A DNA stretch of 11,659 nucleotides from assembly GCA_964394975.1 (NCBI GenBank), contig CAYMZR010000068.1, forward strand, positions 1 through 11,659, given 5' to 3'. The stretch is from UBA11996 sp964394975 (lineage in GTDB: Bacteria > Chloroflexota > Dehalococcoidia > Lucifugimonadales > UBA826). Position numbers and translations under genes: made by a program. Position 1 is the first letter of the stretch. Each line of letters starts with the position of its first letter. The notes beneath the pieces were generated by a model. That model had not been told where the DNA came from and ran no database searches. It saw only the letters and a list, made by a program, of their open reading frames with translations. This document shows positions 6,240 to 11,659 of this stretch, one piece after another.

Positions 6240-7088
6240 ATGCCAGAATCTACACTAACGATCGATTGCCAGGTACATGCCTATGAAAAGGACAGCCCAT
6301 CACGACCATGGCAGGGATTCTTACAAGGTCCTGATGAAGTAACAGGCGATGATATGGTCGCAGCAATGGATTCGGTCGGTGTCGATGGAGCGATCCTAAT
6401 ATCCCCGAAGAGCCTATATGCATATGACGCCAGTTACGCACTAGAAGTGTATGCGAAACATCCTGATAAATTTGGCTTAGTTAAGCCTTTTGACCCTGAA
6501 TCTGAAGCGGTAGGTGAAGAAGTTGAAGAATGGGCGGCGACTCCTGGAGTGGTTGGAGCCCGCATAATGTTAAGGCCACATGAGTTTACTGAATATGAGC
6601 CAGGTCTAAGTAGTATTCTTGATGTAGGGGCCAGAGCGGGGATACCGATAAACATTATGTGCTCTGGTAATCTTGATTTATTCAGCCAACTGGCAGATAA
6701 ACACCCTAACACCCGGATGGTAATCGACCACCTGGGAATCCCACAGCCTCATCTTCCTCCAGTACCGGAAGATCCATTTGCTGATTTAGACAAAGTAGTA
6801 TCGCTCGCGAAACATGACAACGTCGTTATAAAAATATCGGGTGCTGGAACTTTATCTCATGAACCATTCCCTTATGCTGATATCTGGGAACCCCTTAGCA
6901 AAATATTCAATGCTTTTGGCCTAGATCGATGCCTATGGGGAACGGACTGGACAAGGGCAGTTGAGCTTTTGACCTACAAGGAAGGAGTTGAAGCTTTTAG
7001 AGTCACAGATTCACTATCTGATTCAGAAAGAAAAATCCTTATGGGTGGTAGCCTGTCTAAAATCTATAAATGGGGCCCAAAGAATTAA
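6240..7088 (+). CDS. Amidohydrolase 2-family (TIM-barrel) hydrolase
   Basis: This is a 282-residue cytoplasmic protein of the amidohydrolase superfamily (Amidohydro_2, COG2159/COG3618 region), a group containing lactonases, decarboxylases and hydrolases of aromatic and sugar-acid intermediates. The N-terminal strand reads LTIDCQVHAYE, so Asp9 and His13 are present but the first His of the usual HxH pair is Gln11. VKPFDP (81-86), MVIDHLGIPQP with His164, and CLWGTDWTR with Asp236 match later conserved strands. The strand around GIPINIMCSG (134-143), where metal-binding members usually have a His, has none. The protein may therefore be metal-independent, as for the LigI-type lactonase, or have altered chemistry. 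The start has AAAAGGA at 6226-6232, seven bases upstream. It diverges from the hydroxyacid dehydrogenase and converges on the small barrel protein. The reaction is unassigned. Confidence 0.85.
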   Translation: MPESTLTIDCQVHAYEKDSPSRPWQGFLQGPDEVTGDDMVAAMDSVGVDGAILISPKSLYAYDASYALEVYAKHPDKFGLVKPFDPESEAVGEEVEEWAATPGVVGARIMLRPHEFTEYEPGLSSILDVGARAGIPINIMCSGNLDLFSQLADKHPNTRMVIDHLGIPQPHLPPVPEDPFADLDKVVSLAKHDNVVIKISGAGTLSHEPFPYADIWEPLSKIFNAFGLDRCLWGTDWTRAVELLTYKEGVEAFRVTDSLSDSERKILMGGSLSKIYKWGPKN

Positions 7089-7113
7089 GCTTAATTTCAT
7101 ATCCAGTCGTAAG

Positions 7114-7497
7114 CTAAAACGACAACCATAAATCTTTTTCTAGTGGTTCCCAGTATTCCACAGTGACTGACTCAATAATGAAATGATCGTACGGATCTAC
7201 TGATTTATATTCTTCGTAAGGCCCGTCCCAGTTCTTCCTGCGTTCCTTATAGGAATCATGTCCTTCCAGAGAATGGAATTCAAAATTCATAATATATCGA
7301 CCAGTAGGCATTCCCAGGGAATCAAGTTGACGAAAATACCTAGCAGACTTCCATTCTGGAAATAGTTTATCGTGATTTCTTTCTACAAATGAGAACCAAT
7401 TCCTAATGATCTCGTCGTGGTCATGCTGATGACCTGGTTTTATTTCCCAGCTTTCAACTTCTATGAAACTCAAACTTATAGTGCTCCTGACAAGCAT
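7114..7497 (-). CDS. Small dimeric alpha-beta barrel-like protein of unknown function
   Basis: This is a 127-residue protein with no signal peptide and no family I can name with certainty. The predicted order fits a ferredoxin-like alpha-beta plait as in NIPSNAP or Dabb/EthD proteins: strand IEVESWEIKPG, helix DEIIRNWFSFVERNHDKL, strand SARYFRQLDS, strand GRYIMNFEFHSLEGHDSYKE with its following helix, and a final strand IIESVTVEYWEP. It is rich in aromatic and charged residues, notably the conserved-looking KNWDGPYEEY and YWEP segments. The ATG at 7497 has no Shine-Dalgarno. An in-frame TTG at 7473 has AGGAG ten bases upstream and would start at MSFIEVESWE, so the true start may be eight codons in. 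It shares a 44-bp divergent gap with the flavin oxidoreductase gene, which suggests a functional link such as binding a related substrate or acting as a monooxygenase accessory. That link is inference. Confidence 0.7.
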   Translation of the reverse strand: MLVRSTISLSFIEVESWEIKPGHQHDHDEIIRNWFSFVERNHDKLFPEWKSARYFRQLDSLGMPTGRYIMNFEFHSLEGHDSYKERRKNWDGPYEEYKSVDPYDHFIIESVTVEYWEPLEKDLWLSF

Positions 7498-7541
7498 TGA
7501 TCTGACATAATATTAGAACAAATTCTGGTGTAAGGGATCAA

Positions 7542-8537
7542 ATGGTACAGTTTAGTATAGCAATCAGTGGTGATCGAGAGATCGAAGAGTATATCTCCAT
7601 AGCAAAAATCGTAGATGAATCCTCTTTCACTAACTTAAGCATTTACGACGACCTTATGTTCAAACCTGCCTGGCCAATACTTAGCGTTATTGCTGTAAAC
7701 ACAGAAAGAATAAGAATCGGTCCAGCAGTGTTAAACCCATATCTAACCCATCCAGCGGTGATCGCAGCCAATATTTCTGTCATTGATGAAATATCTAAAG
7801 GTAGGGCATTTATTGGCATAGGAAAGGGAGCTTTTCTAGATTTCCTAAACATAAATTCAAAAAAACCTATTACCGCAGTAAAAGAGGCTATAGAGATAAT
7901 ACAAATTCTCACAAGAGGCATCAAAAAGCCTTTCCATGGCACAGTTTTTTCTTTAAAGGACGGGGCCTTTTTCCGATGGAATACTGACTATAGGACAATT
8001 CCAGTAATGGTTGGCACCTGGGGCGAAAAGATGTCTACTTTAGCCGGAGCAAAGGCGGACGAAGTAAAAGCAAGCCCTCTTTGGAACAGTGAATATGCCA
8101 AAATCCTACGAACTAATATAGATCAAGGCGCTGTATCTGCCGGAAGAATACCAAGTGAAATTAATTTGACTTTGGGTGTATTAACATCGGTCCATAATGA
8201 TTCCGAGGTTGCTAGAGAATTTGCCCGTAACTCACTAGCGATTTATCTTCCACATCTATATCCGATGACAGAAGTAATGGGCGTACCTCAGAGTGAAATC
8301 TCCAATGTTAAAAAACTTTCCGATTTAGGAAAATATTCAGAGGCATCCAAATTGATTTCCGACGAAACTCTCAATAATTTTTGTTTATATGGTTCTCCCA
8401 GTGAGATTCGATCAAAAATCACTGCCCTAGTTGACAGTACTCCTGTAGATAAAATTGAGTTTGGAACGCCACTTGGGCCAAATTCTTTTGAAGCAATAAA
8501 TTTGTTAAGAACCGAGGTTATACCCTGGTTCAGTTAG
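7542..8537 (+). CDS. Luciferase-like (LLM class) flavin-dependent oxidoreductase
   Basis: This is a 331-residue TIM-barrel oxidoreductase of the bacterial luciferase superfamily, using FMN or coenzyme F420. Landmarks are TERIRIGPAVLNPYLTHPAVIAA (residues 54-76) and ISKGRAFIGIGKGAFL (84-99), the core segments of the Mer-like branch, which includes methylenetetrahydromethanopterin reductase relatives and many F420-dependent enzymes. TIPVMVGTWGEKMSTLAGAKADEV (152-175) is the cofactor phosphate-binding stretch. LYGSPSEIRSKI near residue 285 matches the C-terminal region of the family. Length is normal and the frame is intact. Large numbers of such genes are a known feature of SAR202-type Chloroflexota, where they are proposed to oxygenate recalcitrant organic matter. 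The start has AAGGGA close upstream, with short spacing. It is divergent from the small barrel protein and convergent with the Abhydrolase_10 gene. FMN versus F420, and the substrate, cannot be decided here. Confidence 0.9.
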   Translation: MVQFSIAISGDREIEEYISIAKIVDESSFTNLSIYDDLMFKPAWPILSVIAVNTERIRIGPAVLNPYLTHPAVIAANISVIDEISKGRAFIGIGKGAFLDFLNINSKKPITAVKEAIEIIQILTRGIKKPFHGTVFSLKDGAFFRWNTDYRTIPVMVGTWGEKMSTLAGAKADEVKASPLWNSEYAKILRTNIDQGAVSAGRIPSEINLTLGVLTSVHNDSEVAREFARNSLAIYLPHLYPMTEVMGVPQSEISNVKKLSDLGKYSEASKLISDETLNNFCLYGSPSEIRSKITALVDSTPVDKIEFGTPLGPNSFEAINLLRTEVIPWFS

Positions 8538-8543
8538 TGGTTT

Positions 8544-8557
8544 AATATCAAGATATT
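8544..8557. terminator. AT-rich palindrome between convergent genes
   Basis: The arms AATATC and GATATT are separated by two A residues. They fill the 19-bp gap between the convergent flavin oxidoreductase and Abhydrolase_10 genes and touch the stop codon of the latter. The stem is short and AT-rich with a tight loop, so termination activity is doubtful; position is the main argument. Confidence 0.25.
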
Positions 8558-10554
8558 TAGGAATCTAAATCGGTAAACCAATCCCACATTCTAGACGCCA
8601 AAGTAACACTAACTTCGACATCCTGGGGGAGTAAATACCTCGACTCAACCAGATCCTCAGCTGCCTTTTTAACTTGATTGAGGTAATCATCCCTGCTTGA
8701 ATAACGCTCTTCTATGGATGGTCTTGGATCCCCGGCACTTAGCCTTTGTGATTGAGTCGCATAAAAGGGAATCGTTCCGCCAGCAAATACCAGAAGCTGC
8801 TTGTCTCCACCTACATCTGGATGACGTAAAGTCCATCCTGTATGAGCTGCCACAGGCACCGCAATCTCAGGGGCAATAATTCCACCTATCTCATTGCCAT
8901 CAGAATTTACTGCAGAAACTAACCCTCCAAACTCTTTCCCTATTTCTGGAGGTAATATATTCGGGTGTTCATTACCATCACTCGGCGAAAATTCCCTCCT
9001 TCTCGGTGTAGCATGTCTTTCCGGATAATTTGACCCAGGTATCTTTGAAAAGACGGCTTCTAAAGATGAAGCATGCACCAGAGTCCCTTCCGAAATTCTT
9101 GGGTGCTCTGAGGCTGGAGGTTCCTTATCTTCAGTAACCCAAGCATCCATATTTACTAAACAAGCTCGCAACAAAGGGGTGTAATCGATAATGCTCCTCA
9201 TATTTTGTGAGCGTTCTGCACCCTCAACAATGAACCCGTTGTCAGTTGGAGGCCAAACACCAATCCCATGTTCTGTACCTGCAAAGTGATATACCCTGGT
9301 ATTTGAACCCTGATCTATGTCTCTTCTACCGTCAGGATCAGTGTGTAACAATGAGGCGTCAATTCGGTGATACTCGGCAGAAGTATTCGTATACATGATC
9401 TTCAAATTACTGCCCCTACTATCGAGCTTTCCATGCAAGGAGCCAGTGTGTTCGGTTTCAGGATCTGTTTGTTCAATTGAGGCAAAAGGAAACAGTTGAT
9501 GCATCATGTTGTTTCTATCTTTGGAATTCTGTCCAAAACGTTGATTGAATTCTCCTCTCATCCCTCCCGCCACATTTGCAATAAATCCATCCAAGGTTTC
9601 GCGACCTTTCTCATCTAAATTAAAATCGTTATATGCGAATGTTCGAAGAAATCTGCCGGTTTGAGAACGCCCATAAGCATATGCCGTATTAACCCCTTCT
9701 ACTGGTGAATCCAAATACGAGCTACCGTTTTTGATCCAAGAAACACAATCTCTCAATGCAGCAAAGCTAAGACCAATTACAGGTGCGCCTATCGCGGTGT
9801 ATACAGCTTGGTACAAACGTCCTTTTTCAAAACCTTTCTCTGAACAAACATATCCTGGATCAGGATGGTAATTCCCTTCATCATCGATCCTGCCAAATTT
9901 CCAATCATCTCGTGGCATTGGTTCTGCCGGTCCATCTGGCATATCTCGAATTTCTATCACGGCCTCGGATTCGTGCATATCAGCTGTTTCATATGCTTTA
10001 TGGCCTTTGTCTGAAAGTAAGAAATTATGGGTATCTTCAGGAGACTGAAGCTGCATATATACCTTGCCTTCCATCCGAGTCCCGTCAGGATTCAGCGCCT
10101 CGGGCCCTCGCATCGTTATTAGAGCATCGAAAGCAGGGGCATCAACCTGCCAACCGCAAGCTACCACTACATACCCTTGTTCCATCAAAAGTCCGTCGCC
10201 CAAGTCGACTTCAACATCTACCGGGGTGTTTTCATCTATTAGAGGTCGTGTTGCCCTATTGAAATTTGGTAACCCAACCCTATTGCCTCTATTTACTACA
10301 TCCAGCAGAAGTTTGCCTGAAACTTTAGTCTTATCCACTGGAAGAATTAAGGAAACGTCTGATTCAAATTCAACCAATCCATCTTGATTTTTCGGTGCTA
10401 GCATTACATCCGTTATTCCGGAATTAGCATCATTTTCAGGATCTATTTGGAATGAGAGAACTCCTCTAATTTCTTCGTATTGGCCTACATCCCCGAAATC
10501 CTTCCCATCAGCAAGGATTCTCCTAAAAGTAGTTTCGAATTTTGTAGCGGGCAT
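8557..10554 (-). CDS. Alpha/beta hydrolase domain-containing protein (Abhydrolase_10 family)
   Basis: This is a 665-residue protein matching the large alpha/beta hydrolase domain family, whose members are mostly uncharacterised putative esterases. The family features are all present: an N-terminal beta-rich section (KLLLDVVNRGNR at 81-92 and VVVACGWQVDAP at 129-140), the nucleophile elbow AYAYGRSQTGRFLR with Ser297 in GRSQTG, the following DGFIANVAGGMRGEFNQRFG (322-341), and VYHFAGTEHG with His429 as a probable catalytic histidine. The C-terminal part includes HTGWTLRHP (571-579) and AGGTIPF (591-597). No signal peptide is visible, so it is predicted cytoplasmic, whereas some relatives are secreted. 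The start is supported by GAGGAG at 10561-10566, six bases before the ATG. It is divergent from the SDR gene across about 160 bp. Ester or lactone hydrolysis is inferred from fold only. Confidence 0.88.
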   Translation of the reverse strand: MPATKFETTFRRILADGKDFGDVGQYEEIRGVLSFQIDPENDANSGITDVMLAPKNQDGLVEFESDVSLILPVDKTKVSGKLLLDVVNRGNRVGLPNFNRATRPLIDENTPVDVEVDLGDGLLMEQGYVVVACGWQVDAPAFDALITMRGPEALNPDGTRMEGKVYMQLQSPEDTHNFLLSDKGHKAYETADMHESEAVIEIRDMPDGPAEPMPRDDWKFGRIDDEGNYHPDPGYVCSEKGFEKGRLYQAVYTAIGAPVIGLSFAALRDCVSWIKNGSSYLDSPVEGVNTAYAYGRSQTGRFLRTFAYNDFNLDEKGRETLDGFIANVAGGMRGEFNQRFGQNSKDRNNMMHQLFPFASIEQTDPETEHTGSLHGKLDSRGSNLKIMYTNTSAEYHRIDASLLHTDPDGRRDIDQGSNTRVYHFAGTEHGIGVWPPTDNGFIVEGAERSQNMRSIIDYTPLLRACLVNMDAWVTEDKEPPASEHPRISEGTLVHASSLEAVFSKIPGSNYPERHATPRRREFSPSDGNEHPNILPPEIGKEFGGLVSAVNSDGNEIGGIIAPEIAVPVAAHTGWTLRHPDVGGDKQLLVFAGGTIPFYATQSQRLSAGDPRPSIEERYSSRDDYLNQVKKAAEDLVESRYLLPQDVEVSVTLASRMWDWFTDLDS

Positions 10555-10589
10555 AAGAGACTCCTCTTTTTAATGGAAATGAGATTAAT

Positions 10590-10618
10590 GTTTTACAGCA
10601 TTTGGGAAAAGTTCGCAA
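10590..10618 (-). promoter_or_regulatory. candidate promoter for the Abhydrolase_10 gene
   Basis: On the minus strand, TTGCGA (10613-10618) and TAAAAC (10590-10595) are 17 bases apart, predicting a start near 10583 and a leader of about 29 bases with the GAGGAG site. Each hexamer matches consensus at four of six positions in AT-rich DNA, so support is modest. Confidence 0.3.
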
Positions 10619-10658
10619 AAAAAATTTCACCAAAGCAATTCAGGAATTTTCAATCTAT

Positions 10659-10687
10659 TTGGTTAGCAGATAAAATTCGAATACATT
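10659..10687 (+). promoter_or_regulatory. candidate promoter for the SDR gene
   Basis: TTGGTT (10659-10664) and TACATT (10682-10687) are 17 bases apart, placing a start near 10694, just upstream of the GAGGT ribosome binding site at 10704-10708. The matches are three and four of six, so this is tentative. Confidence 0.25.
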
Positions 10688-10712
10688 TTACGATGTCATA
10701 AATGAGGTAGTA

Positions 10713-11447
10713 ATGACAAAAACACAAAAAACAGCCTTAATAACTGGAGGCTCCAGGGGGATCGGTAAAGCAATAGCGGAGGATTTTTCTAAAAATGGGA
10801 TCGATGTCATCGTAACCGGTAGGGATAAGGAAAGACTCCGAAAAACTGCAGCCGAACTTGAAACATACGGTGGCAGTGCTTACTGGATTGACGCAGATCT
10901 GGGTACTGATTCGGGAGTTGACAGAATCTATGATTTTTTAACATCAAAGAAACTTGAAACGAACGTATTGGTGAACAACGCCGCGATTATTCACTTATCC
11001 ACTCCTCTGATCGATTTCAATATGGAAACCTGGCAAGAAGTCATAAATGTCAATTTGATAGGCGCGGTAAAAATAACCAAGCTGCTATTGCCTGGGATGG
11101 TTTCTCAAAACTACGGGAAAATTATCAATATTTCTTCAATAGGGGGAAGAAAAGGTGCCGCTGGAAGAAGCGCATATCGAGTAACCAAAGCAGGACTAAT
11201 TAGTTTTACAGAATCTCTGGCAGCTGAAGTGAAGTCATCTGGAATAGATGTAAATTGCATTTGCCCGGGCAGCGTTGTCACTGAAGGCTACGTCGAGGCA
11301 TTTGGGCAAAATTCAATTGAAAACGATCACATGATGCATCCTTCTGAAATTGCCGACTTATGCACCTTTCTTGTAGGTGAACATTCCTCAGCCGTGACCG
11401 GAGCCATCATAGATGCCTACGGACCTTCTAACCCGTTGTTCAGATAA
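10713..11447 (+). CDS. Classical SDR-family oxidoreductase
   Basis: This is a 244-residue classical short-chain dehydrogenase/reductase, the usual length, cytoplasmic and NAD(P)-dependent. All landmarks are present: TGGSRGIG (residues 11-18) for cofactor binding, NNAA (88-91), Asn114 in INVNLIGA, the catalytic Ser142 in IINISSIGG, YRVTK with Tyr155 and Lys159, and CPGSVVTEG (184-192) after the catalytic helix. An Arg at 37 in VTGRDKE after the second strand suggests NADP. The C-terminal segment VTGAIIDAYGP takes the place of the common VDGG ending. Sequence alone places it with the FabG-like reductases and alcohol dehydrogenases, without a substrate. The start has GAGGT four bases upstream. 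It is divergent from the Abhydrolase_10 gene, and the CoA transferase follows 84 bases later on the same strand. The intervening DNA has a TGTTAGTAT stretch that could be an extended -10 box, and only a weak stem followed by ATTTTT after the stop. Confidence 0.92.
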   Translation: MTKTQKTALITGGSRGIGKAIAEDFSKNGIDVIVTGRDKERLRKTAAELETYGGSAYWIDADLGTDSGVDRIYDFLTSKKLETNVLVNNAAIIHLSTPLIDFNMETWQEVINVNLIGAVKITKLLLPGMVSQNYGKIINISSIGGRKGAAGRSAYRVTKAGLISFTESLAAEVKSSGIDVNCICPGSVVTEGYVEAFGQNSIENDHMMHPSEIADLCTFLVGEHSSAVTGAIIDAYGPSNPLFR

Positions 11448-11531
11448 CTTGTCTAGATTTTTGATCATTGAAAGTTCCTGTTAGTATGGCGCCAACATCC
11501 AATAAAATCACAAAAACACATCCTCAGGCTT

Positions 11532-11659
11532 ATGAACAACGTTAATAAAGGTCCGCTTCACGGTATAAAAGTCCTAGACTGGACTATGTGGCAATTTGGA
11601 CCTGTCTCAACAATGATGATGGCAGATCTAGGAGCCGAAGTAATAAAGATAGAATCTCT
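11532..11659 (+). CDS. CaiB/BaiF family (family III) CoA transferase, N-terminal fragment
   Basis: This gene starts at ATG 11532 and runs off the window after 42 residues. The visible part, beginning MNNVNKGPLHGIKVLDWTMW and including QFGPVSTMMMADLGAEVIKIE, is the characteristic N terminus of family III CoA transferases, which move CoA between acids. The GIKVLDW strand and DLGAEVIKIE are the key matches. The catalytic aspartate lies far downstream and is not visible, so activity cannot be judged. It follows the SDR gene on the same strand, consistent with a shared catabolic role such as activating an acid formed by the other enzymes. No strong Shine-Dalgarno is visible before the ATG. Confidence 0.85.
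   Translation, partial: MNNVNKGPLHGIKVLDWTMWQFGPVSTMMMADLGAEVIKIES

Noticed and set aside
7085..7115. AGCTTA and TAAGCT inverted repeat between the amidohydrolase and barrel protein genes as a terminator
   Set aside because: The six-base arms are 16 bases apart, overlap the stop codons and have no T-run; too weak to list.
9783..10387. Two overlapping plus-strand open frames opposite the Abhydrolase_10 gene
   Set aside because: They lie wholly antisense to a gene with intact family motifs, show no domain or ribosome binding site, and have serine- and leucine-rich composition typical of shadow frames.
10480..10701. Plus-strand open frame spanning the divergent gap before the SDR gene
   Set aside because: Its first part is antisense to the start of the Abhydrolase_10 gene and the rest is AT-rich intergenic DNA containing both candidate promoters; no protein features are seen.

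Overview
The window looks like ordinary chromosomal DNA from an uncultured free-living bacterium, most plausibly a marine Chloroflexota of the SAR202 type. Three things point that way. A secreted lipoprotein carries a VPPTATS-type stalk, typical of Chloroflexota surface proteins. The rest is a dense mix of single-gene catabolic enzymes: luciferase-like flavin monooxygenase, metal-dependent-hydrolase fold protein, SDRs, 2-hydroxyacid dehydrogenase, Abhydrolase_10 protein and CaiB/BaiF CoA transferase. Base composition is moderately AT-rich. This assignment is inference from gene style; there is no rRNA or other phylogenetic marker in the window. I see no tRNA, rRNA, CRISPR array, transposase or integrase.

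Left part (about 140-3920): an envelope module. Two plus-strand lipoproteins lie five bases apart. The first has a thioredoxin domain (CVNC) followed by a beta-rich domain resembling the extracytoplasmic half of mycobacterial DipZ. The second has a FixH/YtkA-like beta domain followed by an atypical thioredoxin-like domain with a CX4C motif. Convergent to them is a lipoprotein with a VPPTATS stalk encoded by 21-bp tandem repeats and a C-terminal metzincin-type zinc protease domain (HEFGHAMGLWH).

Right part (4168-11659): eight catabolic-type genes, mostly alternating in strand. They are a uronate-dehydrogenase-like SDR (+), a D-2-hydroxyacid dehydrogenase (-), an amidohydrolase-fold protein (+), a small alpha-beta-barrel protein (-), a luciferase-like flavin oxidoreductase (+), a large Abhydrolase_10 protein (-), a classical SDR (+) and the start of a family III CoA transferase (+), cut by the window edge. 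Convergent ends are tight, including a 14-bp overlap, and divergent starts share short intergenic regions. The enzyme classes could work together on oxygenated or cyclic organic acids (sugar acid or alcohol oxidation, flavin oxygenation, lactone or ester hydrolysis, CoA activation), but no substrate can be read from the sequence.

Non-coding points of interest are a 29-bp near-perfect palindrome upstream of the uronate-dehydrogenase-like gene, a perfect 42-bp duplication inside the protease stalk repeats, and weak hairpins between convergent gene ends.
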